A program made the position numbers and the translations under genes. A stretch of DNA of 64,000 bases from Microdochium bolleyi (Eukaryota > Ascomycota > Sordariomycetes > Xylariales > Microdochiaceae). Shown here one piece after another: positions 47,554 through 58,145 of the stretch; positions within the stretch are counted from its first letter, which is position 1; each line of letters begins with the position of its first letter. The notes below the pieces were generated by a model. It had not been told where the DNA came from and ran no database searches. It worked only from the letters and a program-made list of their open reading frames with translations. The stretch is taken from positions 496,001-560,000 of the forward strand of contig KQ964249.1 in the NCBI GenBank assembly GCA_001566295.1, in the 5' to 3' direction.

Positions 47554-49383
47554 ATGCGTCCACGGCTCAAAGCTAGAGTCGTGCTCTCAGCAGCTGGCTT
47601 GCTGTCACTCACCCCAGCAGCCGCTTTCCCTCCCAAGCAGTCGGTCATCGATAGCAGCGCAGCCCCAGCACTGGGCCCTACCGAAACAGCGGCATGGCAC
47701 CGCGGCCCGGAAATCTTCAATGCCGTCCACAACGCCATGCGGCAATGGGGGTCGTCCCTAGACCACAACGGCATGTCCCTCTTCCTTGCCCACGTGCCCG
47801 AGGGCGTGCTGCTGCACCACGGCAACGATAGCCCCAAGACGCCACTCGACCGCCCTGAATGGGTAGCGTTTGAGATTGAGCATGCCGAGCAGTTTGCCTC
47901 GCCGATGGCGCCTGATGACGATGGAGACTTGCCCGGGGGCTATCTCCATACATATCGGACTACACGACCCATGACGTTTCTTTATATAGACGGCATGGCG
48001 GCGGCAGATTCGGGCTTCGGGACAGCCGATATGCAACAGTACATATTGCATGAGTACAATGACGAGCAAGCAGGAGAGCGCCACCAACCGCTAGACCGCC
48101 GTCCAGATGACCATGGTGCTACCGCCAAGGACGATGACGACGACTTTCTCCGCGATGAAGCCGGAGAACTCTGCGCACTCTGTGAGCAGTGGGGTCTCCA
48201 GGGCGTGATCCGCATGGAAGCCGGGTTCGAGATCATCAAGTGCGACTTCTCCGACGGTTTCGAGCAGGTGCAGGCGCTACAGCGACCGGCTGTTGGGCCA
48301 CGAGACGAGGACGACGGCGAGTATCCTGAACCCCCGCCCCCTGGAGACGGTCCAGGATTCTTCGGCAGCTTCGGCAGCCTCGAGTACCTCCGGGGCATGT
48401 CGGAGCGGTACAACGACATCGGCGCTGGCCGGGTGGTGCTCGACTACTCGTCCATGGTCTCGGCGTTCTTCTTCCCCGTGAACCTCACCAACCCGGACCC
48501 CACGCGGCAGGACCTGCCGCGCCTCGTCGAGGTCACCCGCGACGAGCGCGATGCGATCAGGCAGCATCTCAACAGGACCATCACGGAGCGGCACAGGGTC
48601 AGGCGGCGGAAAGATGCCGCCTCACAAACGGCCTCGATGAACTGGCAGGGCGTTTCGGATCTGATCGTCGGGCGGTACGCCGACCGGATCCGGTTCATGG
48701 CCGAGAAGATCGACGACTTCGAGACCATGGCTGGCGAGCTCGAGTTCCTGCTGACGCTGTTCATCGACTACTCGCCGGCAGCAGCACAGCAAAGATTGGA
48801 CCTCGAGGCCGCGACGCAGCGGTGCACGAAATTCTACCTCCCCAGCAACACCAGCACGTCAGGCGGGACGACACCAACCGAAGCCGACCGCCTGCTCCAC
48901 GTAGCCTTCACGCGCGTGTCAGGTGTCATCTGCGTGACGCTGTTCCGCATGCGCACAATTGTCACTGATGCCGCCACCATCGCCCCCGCCGAGGCTCACA
49001 CCTCCAACCCCAGCAGGGCAGCCGCCACAGTCCTCGCCCTCGTCCGCGCCAGGGCTCTAGCCGCAGAGCTCATCGCCACGCTGCGCTGGCCGCGCTTCAA
49101 GATGTGCCGGCCCGGCTGCGGGCTCGGCGAGGTGTGCGTCGTGCCGATGTACCCGATGGGCACGGTCGGCGAGTACGAGGCGCCGCGGTGCAAGGACCGG
49201 TCCGACCCGGGCCTCCGTGACGGCGATGCCGCGGGCAGGCGGTACTGGGACGACGACGAGGATGATCCGACGCATCCGCCGCCGCCGCCGGGCTGGGAGT
49301 GGGATTGGGACGAGGATGGTGATGATACGGACGGCGGCATGAGAAAGAAGGGGCAGGAATGGCTGATGCCGCAGGAGCTGTAA
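47554..49383 (+). CDS. secreted protein with ADP-ribosyltransferase-like N-terminal part
   Basis: Intronless, 609 residues, signal peptide about 1-24. Family not named with certainty; I regard it as a conserved uncharacterised ascomycete protein. Residues 80-232 follow the order of an ADP-ribosyltransferase-type fold: Gly-Val-Leu-Leu-His-His-Gly (84-90, first strand), Glu-Trp-Val-Ala-Phe-Glu-x-Glu-His-Ala-x-x-Phe-Ala (102-115, place of the STS/Y motif), Gly-Tyr-Leu-His-Thr-Tyr-x-x-x-x-Pro (129-139), then a C-x2-C-rich helix and Met-Glu-Ala-Gly-Phe-Glu (221-226, place of the catalytic Glu). Residues 240-520 form a second, largely helical region with several Cys. The tail is Asp/Pro/Trp-rich. 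The fold call is inference; activity is unproven. Acidic patches near 121-125 and 193-197 are unusual. Confidence 0.8.
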   Translation: MRPRLKARVVLSAAGLLSLTPAAAFPPKQSVIDSSAAPALGPTETAAWHRGPEIFNAVHNAMRQWGSSLDHNGMSLFLAHVPEGVLLHHGNDSPKTPLDRPEWVAFEIEHAEQFASPMAPDDDGDLPGGYLHTYRTTRPMTFLYIDGMAAADSGFGTADMQQYILHEYNDEQAGERHQPLDRRPDDHGATAKDDDDDFLRDEAGELCALCEQWGLQGVIRMEAGFEIIKCDFSDGFEQVQALQRPAVGPRDEDDGEYPEPPPPGDGPGFFGSFGSLEYLRGMSERYNDIGAGRVVLDYSSMVSAFFFPVNLTNPDPTRQDLPRLVEVTRDERDAIRQHLNRTITERHRVRRRKDAASQTASMNWQGVSDLIVGRYADRIRFMAEKIDDFETMAGELEFLLTLFIDYSPAAAQQRLDLEAATQRCTKFYLPSNTSTSGGTTPTEADRLLHVAFTRVSGVICVTLFRMRTIVTDAATIAPAEAHTSNPSRAAATVLALVRARALAAELIATLRWPRFKMCRPGCGLGEVCVVPMYPMGTVGEYEAPRCKDRSDPGLRDGDAAGRRYWDDDEDDPTHPPPPPGWEWDWDEDGDDTDGGMRKKGQEWLMPQEL

Positions 49384-49597
49384 TGTGATATGATGCGATC
49401 AAGCCTATAGAGGGTGCGTTGCATGTATCGTGAGCTCATCGGTATGCCATGCCACACTTTCGTCGTCCAATGTCAGTCGTGAAGCAACGAAATTTGGTGC
49501 ATGAACTAGATATCTCAGTACTCCCATGAGCGACCATCAAAATAAACACATGCTTGCTTGATGAAACCTACTCGAACCAACCCTGTATACGAGTCTG

Positions 49598-50446
49598 TCA
49601 TGACCTTTGGGCGTCATATTCTGGATACACGCCCTTAAGCCCGAGGACCTTGCCCAGCACCACCGACCCGATCAGCACCGCCCGCGTAGCCAGACCGTGA
49701 ACCCACCCCGGCCAGCCCCGCGCCTGATCCAGGACCAGCGGCCAGTTGTCCATCCTCCAGAACAAATTGTTCAGCTCCAGATCGAGCGTGCGCATGCGCC
49801 AGCTGAGCAGCTTGCCCTGCGCACCAGCGCCGCTGTCCTGCTGCTCCGCCTGTGCCCGGGCCTCGGCCGCGAGTGCGTCGAGGATGATGCCGTTGAGGTT
49901 GCGGAAGAAGCCTTCCTTTTGCCCGTCCTTGGGGTCCGTCCATTCTTTCACCACGAGCTCGTCCTCGACCCCGCGCGTCTGGCTGCGGCGCCACTCGTGC
50001 ACGGTGCCGCGCGGCACGACGACGACGCCGTCCTCCGGACCGACGGCGGGCATCACGATCAGGTCGTCGTTGTCGCTGCTGTCACCAGCTCCGCTGTGCC
50101 CTTCGTCATTCGCGCCGCCATTCCTGTGCCCCAGTGCCGCCGAGGCCTTGCTGCCGCCGCCGCCGCCGCCCCGGTCCAGGCCGAGGACGATGTGCGCCCG
50201 CCCGGAGATGACCTGCAGAAACTCGGTGTGCGTGTCGTGCCAGTGCGGCCCGGATGTCCAGGTCGAGCCCGGCGGGAGCCGGATCGTGGCCTGGTCGGGC
50301 GTGGACAGGTCGTACGTGACGGCTGAGGGGAACGGCCTGGTGAAGACGTTCTGGCCTGCTGTCGACGTGCGGCGGCTCTGCTGCTTCCTGCGGGTGCTGG
50401 TGTTGGTGTCGCGGCGTGGCAGCAGTGGTGAGGATGGCGAAGCCAT
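49598..50446 (-). CDS. cupin-domain protein
   Basis: Intronless, 282 residues. The cupin barrel spans about residues 40-160. Metal ligands are visible in the first motif as H68, H70 and E75 (H-W-H-x4-E) and a late His near 147 in the Pro-Arg-Gly-Thr-Val-His-Glu-Trp motif. The inter-motif loop is expanded by a Gly run and a Asp/Ser-rich insert (about 93-130), longer than in typical cupin_2 proteins. The C-terminal 110 residues are helical with a hydrophobic segment near 250-270 that may bind a membrane. No signal peptide. The enzymatic role is unknown. It converges with the secreted protein gene 215 bases away. Confidence 0.88.
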   Translation of the reverse strand: MASPSSPLLPRRDTNTSTRRKQQSRRTSTAGQNVFTRPFPSAVTYDLSTPDQATIRLPPGSTWTSGPHWHDTHTEFLQVISGRAHIVLGLDRGGGGGGSKASAALGHRNGGANDEGHSGAGDSSDNDDLIVMPAVGPEDGVVVVPRGTVHEWRRSQTRGVEDELVVKEWTDPKDGQKEGFFRNLNGIILDALAAEARAQAEQQDSGAGAQGKLLSWRMRTLDLELNNLFWRMDNWPLVLDQARGWPGWVHGLATRAVLIGSVVLGKVLGLKGVYPEYDAQRS

Positions 50447-53400
50447 GCTTTACCTGCTGTTGTTGCTTCCTTACGAGGTGGCTGAACGAAGATGAGACTG
50501 GAGGGTGTTCAATGTGGTTGGCGCACTCTTTCGGTGCTGTGTGCTTGAACTCGCTTTTGTACGAACGTGCTGCTCGATGTGGTCTTTCTTGGCGATTTCA
50601 AATGTCGCAATGGACTGGCTCGAAAGATGCTGTCTCGACGTGTGATGTGCTTCATATACGGTGCTCAAGGGTGAGCGCTTGTGGGCGGGGTAGTCCGACA
50701 GTCCAAGCCAAAGAGGTTGTCTGCGAATCACGCTTATGCTTGGCTGTGGCTAGTTTTGAGCATTGTACGCACGGAGAATGAATTGAAGCGACAGCGTAAC
50801 TACAGGTATGTATCCAAATGCTTCTAGATAGATTAACTGGATGCCATGGGGAAAAGGTGCAGTGATGTATGTCAGCAGCAGGCTACAGCGTCCAAGGGCT
50901 CGAACGCTGACAAATGGGGTCAGGATTGGCCTAGATTTCGGCGAGACGTTCAACAGTGAGTCCCTGGGGCCGCCAAACCAGGGTGCGAGAAGAACAAGGA
51001 CGAAGCTGGTTTGAGAAGCAACAGCGAGGATACACTCACGAAAGCTGGGCCATGCGATTGCTGGTCACTCGGCACGTTAGTGGTTGTGCAGCACATCACT
51101 TTGCGATCAACGGCCACAGTAGTAGTCAAGCTAGGGTGAGTTCCCAACTCTTCGGAGCATTCTCAGATCCAGGCCAAGATGTGTATTGACCTGTCGACTT
51201 TGAGGGCATGCCGAGCGGGCGGGGAGCCTCTGCCGGTCAGCGAAGATCCTGGTCGCGGAGCACACATGGTGGGTGAACAGGGCCCGAATGGAGTGCAAGA
51301 TTAGACCCCTGTTCACGTGTCTGCCACGTTCCAGCACACTCCGAGATCCGGCAAGTGATGCGCAGGACGTGATGACCGGTGAGGCGACGACCCCGGCCGG
51401 GAGGGCCGTGAGGTGTGCACTCCGTATGTGACTGATGGCCATGATCAGATGAATGAGTTCAGACCCATTGCTTGGAGTATCTCCGATTCAGAATGTCGCA
51501 AGCAACCCCGATAGGGTTGACATTTTGTGCTGGGACCAGCTGATGGCACGAGGCGGTCTGGGGGTCGTCCACATCTGCCTGTCTGGCCCGCCTGGCCGCC
51601 GCCGCGGCTACAAAGTGTCAGCCCCGCAGTCCCCATCACATCAGCTGCAGTCGACAACAGCCACTCGTGGCTCCGCGAAAACCATCGAGCACGCATATCG
51701 TGGAAGGAAAAAAGCGATTGACACGCGGGTGCTGTCAGCGGCTGGCGATGGCGGCACGTGTGGCATTGGCATTGGCTGCCGACAGGGGCATCAATATTTT
51801 CGAGCCTGAGGACAACGCGATAGTCGCATGCGGATATGCACAAAAGCTTGGGATTGGACCTTGCTAGCGCCGGGTGCAGACCAACGAAGCGAGTATCGGA
51901 CGAACACGACGACCGGTGCCCGGTCTCCCCCCTCAGACAGAAGGTCGCCGTCACGGTCGCACGCGCTGTGGCCACGGCGACCGAGGCATGCGACTCGAGC
52001 TCTTGCAGTGAGTGGAAAGGTGCTAGACGAGTCTGCAGGTGTGTCCATCGTCGCGGTGTTGCGCAGGTGTGCGGCGCAGCAGGCGTTGTGGTCACTGGTG
52101 GTGGTGGTGGGAATGGCAGGGTCTCAGCATCTGACGCGGTTCCAGAGGGCCAGGCAGAGAGAGGTGTTGTCTCACGACGGACAAGAACCTGGAAGGTGGT
52201 GGGAGTGCAGAGCAGGCTGCACCCACCCGATGATATTCTCGTCCCAGGCCTGGCAGGCATCAATCGATGCCTAGAGCTCGGGACCGGCAACTCCAAGGTC
52301 CCGCCTCCGATGCCCACCTCTCCCCCACGATGTCGCCAGCAAAGATCCCGCGCGTTCACGCATGACTCTCCGCACTGGAGAGGACGGGCCCGAGATGCAG
52401 ATGCAGCCCCGTGGAAGCGAGGCCCTGTCGACGGAGGCCCGGCCAGGGCCCCTGCCGTGCCCTGCACCACGAGACCGACCGCCGCACGGTCTGCCGTTCC
52501 GTTGTTGTCTGGCCCCGGAATGCACATCCCGCGCCCTCGTCTCACCGGCGATCTGGCGGTCTGACCGGCGCCTGCATATTGTACCTTACCTCAAGGGAGG
52601 GACTGGGTACCTTAAGGTAGTATATCACATCCCGCACGCCCATGAATACCTGGCCAGCTCGCTGCAGTCTGTCCTGGTCTAGAATTGCTCCATGCGCATC
52701 CGGTACCTTGCTGTCGCATTCTCGCCGCCAGCCAGCCCTGTCTCAGCCGGCATCCCTCCCGCCAGCAAGTTGCCTTTAAACTTAACTAGACCTGGCGCGG
52801 TCGATCGGAACAACGGTCTAGGGAACTTGTCGTGGCGCCCCCTCTTGGCTAGCTCGCCCCTGGATCTGCCCTCCTTCGGGATCGCCCTCTGCTCGAAATC
52901 ACGGGCCCGCGTCGACCTCTTCTCCATTTCCGCCCTTTACCCACAGCACCGGGTTCAAGCCCGCTGGATCTGCTCCGCACTGCCACCGAGACATCACGAA
53001 ACTGCGGCAGCAACGACCCTGCATCTCGGTCGCTTGCTGACTGTGTTCAATCCGGTCACTGTCGCGATTGCGAGCTGATAATCGACGAGCCAAGGCCCCA
53101 ATTCAGCTATCAAAGTCGGTCACGCCCTCAAAGCTGTCAGCTCGCTGCAACCAGCCTTGGTTGTACCAGCTCATCGGCTCGACGCGTGCTGTGCAGGCCA
53201 CCAGACCATCTCACCACGGACGAACTGACTCTCTCTGGACGTTCACGAATCATCGCTGGTCACAAGCGCGCACATCCGTTCGCTGTCGGCCGCCGCCGCC
53301 GCATTCTCTGCAACGCCGTGTGGGCTCGCTGTAGACCCACGACTTCGTGTCACCAGGTCACCAAACTGCAGCGAGAAGCGCCACTGTCGGTGTCGACCGC

Positions 53401-54133
53401 TCGTTTTCTCTCCACTGGTGTAACGCGGGCTGCAGAGCAATGACGACGAACACGTTCAGTTCAAGGTGAGCCTTCCTGGCACGACATTTTCTCTGCCACT
53501 TCATGGCACCTTCTGTAGCAGCTTCGTGGCAGACGCCGCGGATTGGATGGCTGCAACTGCTCAAGTGACGCCTTGAACGCATCCTCTTCTGCACGTCTGC
53601 ATGCTCAGAAGTGCGGTTGCTGCCCTCGAGGGTGCTCATTGGCAGGAATGATCGTCCGTGCCTGCCAGCAGCCGCTGCCTACCTCCTCGCAGCTCAACCA
53701 TTCACCTCATCTCTGGATGCCCCGCCTGTTCGACTGTTCCTCACGAAAAGCCCGTCTGATGACGGGACACTTCCACTCCGCAAACATTGGGCACACATCA
53801 TCCTCCAGCCTGGCAGGCAGGCTTCCTCCGCACCACTCTCGCTCAGGCTTACGACAGCAGGCCTGAGTCCACGCAGTTCACCCATTTCACAAGCACCACA
53901 CGTCTTTCTTGTGAGCCAGGTCTGCAACACAAAAGAGCCTGCTGATCCTTGTTTTGACATTGGCAGAGTCGCACATCCATCACTCATCCACCTTGCACGA
54001 TCCACACAATTGATTTGACGTGTTTGCTGATATTTTGAGCAGCCAAACCAGTTAGATCAGCCATTGGAAGCCCTCACTCCTGATCATTTTAGACTTCTTT
54101 CCTTTCGTCACCTACAACGCCGTTACGTGTCGG
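50447..54133. other. 3.7-kb region upstream of the ABC transporter
   Basis: Between the divergent starts of the cupin gene and the ABC transporter gene. A 366-codon minus-strand frame (51445-52545) is open but Arg/Ser/Thr/Cys-rich, lacks motifs and overlaps equally long frames on the other strand, so it is not called. A perfect 12-bp palindrome lies at 52608-52619. From 52.7 to 54.1 kb the DNA is C/T-rich and could be a long spliced 5' leader. Confidence 0.45.
52608..52619. repeat. TACCTTAAGGTA palindrome
   Basis: Perfect 12-base inverted repeat, with a related half (GTACCTTACC) about 25 bases before it. Similar TTAAGG/GGTACC words occur near 15485 and 62845 in other intergenic regions of the window. 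Could be a dispersed short element or a regulator site. Confidence 0.4.
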
Positions 54134-57100
54134 ATGCCCGCAACAGTGGATGACGCCACGATGGCGTCTGGGCAGCTCCCTGGGCTTCTCTACTCGCTTC
54201 ACTACGCCTATCCCGTCATAGCGTTTCTGTACTACGCCATCACAACGGCCGTCTCGATCTGCACGTTGCAAACTACCGCAACCGACGGCACAAAGGTTCA
54301 CCCACGACGAACCGCCATCGTTTGGCTCTTTGCCGGCTTTGTTGTCTGTTTCTTGGGTCAGCTTTTCAACAAGGTTGTCGAGATCCTCGTTCGTGGTACC
54401 TGGCCTTCCCAAGACACCATCATCGGTCTCCTGTCCTGCGTCCTGGTCTTCGGTCTCCAGCAAAACTCACTTAGCAGCACTGCTAGCCCAGTATGGTACC
54501 CGTACTATGGAGCATGGTTCATAGCCGTCATCGTGGAGCCAATTATGTTCGCCTTGGAGTTTTCCGTTGGGAGCCCTCAGCAGTCAAGTCCGACCTTTGT
54601 CGTCGTTGGCATTGCCATTGCGGGTCTCCGCTACGCGATCCTTCTCTCCGTGGTCTTCACATACTTCTTCCTTCATGGATCAGCCAACGAAATCGCCACC
54701 GATGAAGAACGAAGCTTGCTGCTTCCAAAGCCGGATCGCAGCTCAGACGGCGACTGCTCAGCGGACAGTGGTTACGGGACGAATACAGAGACCACAAACA
54801 CAGAGGCCACCAACACCGAGACGGTCAATTCGCCGAGCGATCCTGAGTCACCTTGGGAGCGCCAGGAGCGGATCGCCCGTGAGCAGATGGAGAAGCGGCT
54901 GAAGAGCGAGGGCAGCTGGTTTGCATATGTCAAAGGCTTCATGGTCTTCTTTCCTTACGTGTGGCCGGTCAACAACCGCCGACTCCAGGCTTATGCTGTC
55001 CTCGTGGGCGTCTGCCTGCTCGCTGGCAACGCGTTGAACTTTCTCATTCCTCGACAGCTGGGTGCCGTAATGGACAGCCTTAGCGGTGTCTCAGGCCAGA
55101 ATCCATGGGTACAGGTCATGATCTTCGCCGGGCTCAAACTCTTGGCTTCGGAAGCTGGTCTCCATCTGGCCCGGCAATTCTTCTGGCTTCCAGTCGAGTA
55201 CTACTCACAAGAGGAGATCTCCAAGGCGGCCTATTCGCATGTGATGAATCTCTCTTCCGAATTCCACGATTCAAAGAGTTCTTCAGACTTGATCGTCGCC
55301 ATCTCACACGGCACCTCCATTTCCAACATGTTGGAGTCGCTCTGCTTCCAAGCCATACCGATGATGATCGATCTCGTGGTGGCTTTCAGCTACCTGTCCA
55401 GCAAATTTGGTCCTTACGAAGGCTTCATCACCATGGCCACCGGCTTGGCCTTCATCCAGGCTGCAGCCCAGATGATTGCCGGCTTCCAAGACAGGAGGAA
55501 GAAGATGGTCAAGGCGTAGGTCCCACCTTCGTGCAGTAAGATTAGCACAATGCTAACTATCTCTCAGGTACTTCGAGGAGCACTACATCCGGCAAGCTGG
55601 CATCCAAGGATGGCACACCGTCAGCGCTTTCAATCAAGTCCCATACGAAGAGGAACGATATGGCGTGGCCGTCAACAACTCTGTAACCGCAATCAGGGAC
55701 ATCTACGCGGGCTACTTGCTAAAACAGGCATTGCAGTACCTGATCCTACTTGCCGGCCTTCTGGCGGGAGCCTTCCTTGCAGTCTACCAAGTCACTAATG
55801 GCCAAGCCACAGCGGGTGATTTTGTCATGCTCCTGACATACTGGTCCCAGCTCGTAGCGCCGCTCCAATTCTTCTCTTCTCTTGGCCGTAGCATCAGCCA
55901 GGATCTCGTCCATGCAGAGCGCCTATTGGACGTCATGCTCACAAAGCCCACTGTGGTAGACCGACCAGATGCAAAGCCACTGGAGCTAAAAGGCGGCCAA
56001 GTCGAGCTGCGAGACGTCAATTTCAGTTATGACAAGAAGAAAGACATCTTGAAGAACGTGAGCTTGTGCGTCCCACCCGGAACTACAGCAGCATTTGTCG
56101 GAGCAACTGGTGCTGGCAAGTCGACCATTCTCAAGGTACTGGACCGGTTCTATGATGTCAGTGGTGGCTCCATCACGATCGATGGGCAGGATATCCGCCA
56201 CGTTACTATGTCCAGGTAAGTCTCCCGGCGCTTAAGGCGGGTAAGCTGGAACTGACCAGTGACGCTGGCAAAACTAGTCTCCGCCAGTCGATCGGCATCG
56301 TTCCCCAAGCTCCTATCCTGTTTGATGACACGGTCATCAACAACATCCGCTACGCACGCCTCACAGCAACGGACGAGGAGATCTTTGCAGCGTGCAAGGC
56401 TGCAGCGATTCATGACCAGATCACGGGCTTCACCGACGGCTACAAAACCCGCGTGGGTGAGCGAGGAGTGTAAGTGTCTCAAGAACAACCACGAAGCGCT
56501 CTTTGCATCTGACACTATGTTGCAGCAAACTCTCTGGGGGTGAACTTCAACGCATTGCAATTGCGAGAGCAATTCTCAAGCGACCCGATATCGTTCTCCT
56601 TGATGAAGCCACCAGCTCTGTTGATACAGACACTGAGCAGAAGATCCAGAACGGGCTGCAAGCTCTTTGCGAGGGCCGAACCACGTTTATCGTTGCGTAA
56701 GCCTTTCCGACTCCATTCCTAATCTTATGGATGATACATCCAGCTAATTTGAAACTAGCCACCGCTTGTCGACTGTCATGAACGCAGATGTCATTTTTGT
56801 CGTGGCCGATGGAGAGATCGTAGAGCAAGGTGGCCACGAAGAGCTTATCGCCAAGGACGGCAAGTATGCCGAACTGTGGTCTAAGCAGATCTTTGTGAAG
56901 CCCAAGGAGATCAAGAATGAAAACGACGACGGAAGTGACGAGGACACAGCTGACGAACAGGTGAAGGAGACTCCGAAAGGGCATAGAAGAGAGGTAGATC
57001 CGTCAAACGATCGTTGATCATTTGGCTGGTACTGACTGACTTCTAACAGGGTTCAAAGTTGAATCCTGGCGCACCTGAGTTTACACCACGTTCCAAGGCC

Positions 57101-57394
57101 CCCCCTCGTGACGCACAGCTCCCTAACCCTGTTTCGCCAGCCTCTCAAAGCGCAGACAAGGGCAATGAAGACGACGAAGCACCGAGCCGGCGTGCGACGC
57201 GGACGCAATCATTGTCGGGGCCGGCGCCGTCCAGCCCATCACCTGGGGCCAGATCAGTCAGCCAACCTCTCGCAGTAGCAATGGAGGCATCCTCTCCACC
57301 ACGAGTCGCGGCACAGTCGCGCCGCCGGGTCAGCGGTCGAAGCAGAGGTCGGTACTATCGTGGCCGTGGCGGCAAACGTGGCGCCCAAGCCTAG
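54134..57394 (+). CDS. HMT1-type ABC half-transporter with PAM2 motif and RG-rich tail
   Basis: ABCB6/HMT1 class transporter of vacuolar or mitochondrial-type membranes that moves glutathione or metal-thiol conjugates. Exons 54134-55515, 55568-56215, 56278-56469, 56526-56696, 56759-56993 and 57050-57394 join in phase to 990 residues. An N-terminal extra membrane domain of about five helices comes first. A linker with TNTE repeats follows (about residues 217-230), then the six-helix ABC membrane domain (about 275-575) and one nucleotide-binding domain: Walker A GATGAGKST near 640, Q-loop V-P-Q, signature LSGGE, Walker B LLDEATSS, and H-loop HRLST. The last exon adds 114 residues starting GSKLNPGAPEFTP, a PAM2-like motif (878-889), and ends in an Arg/Gly-rich tail. 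If the last intron is retained, translation stops 7 codons later. Confidence 0.93.
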
Positions 57395-58145
57395 TTGAAA
57401 TGCCGGACCGTTACGATTGATCACAAGACAGTTCTTGCAACCAGAATAGCGATAGATCTTTTTTGGAGCATAGCATAGGTTATTTAAAAGTTAGCCAATA
57501 AAAAGGGACAACATGGCATGCAGAGATGCAGAGGTGCCGAGGTGCCAAGACACGGTGTGCAAGGGTTCAAATGTTGCATGCTACGGTGATGGGGAGGTCG
57601 TGAGATCTTCAGGGATTAGAGCTGTTCTGCTCAAGTCAAGCCATCCATCCATTCATAAGTTCGGGGCTCGAGATGCCGACAGGGAAGGAGGTCGGTCCTT
57701 GGATGTCTGGATGTCTGGATGGACCACAGGCCGCAGAGATCAACGCGACCACCCAAGGAGATGATTGGCACGACTGAGATAGGTTGGTTGGGAACGTTCC
57801 ACCAGGGCATTCCTGACTCCCCGGGCCAGAGAGCCTTGGAGTTCCATTCAATTCTACAGTGCTCCGGGTCGTGAGTTGGAAGTGTATCCCCTTGGTCCAT
57901 GAAGTGCTGCTCCTACAGCCCGCTCTGGAATGGCGCCCTGCTTTTAAGCGGGGACAACAGGGGTCCTTGGGCTGGCTGGCGATGGTCGTCCCTCCATGGT
58001 GGGGTTGTTGGCGAGGGGTCCCTCCTTCGACAGCCGGTCCTGGAACAACGAAATAAATAGCAGTTCGCCCCAAAGAGCTCTCTGGACCCTTCCTCGGCAG
58101 CAATAACCAGAACGAGTCTTCGGTCAACAACAGAGGCTACCCAAT
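57395..58145. other. intergenic
   Basis: ABC gene 3' end and SGT2 promoter. A short tandem repeat GGATGTCT x2 plus GGATGG sits at 57701-57722. Small AGGTGCC repeats occur at 57530-57550. No gene supported. Confidence 0.5.

Noticed and set aside
51445..52545. 366-codon minus-strand frame
   Set aside because: Arg/Ser/Thr/Cys-rich, no motif, and overlaps a 242-codon plus-strand frame of the same quality, so it looks like GC-rich non-coding DNA.
52940..52975. GGTTCAAGCC tRNA-like B-box
   Set aside because: No matching T-stem, anticodon arm or A-box around it.
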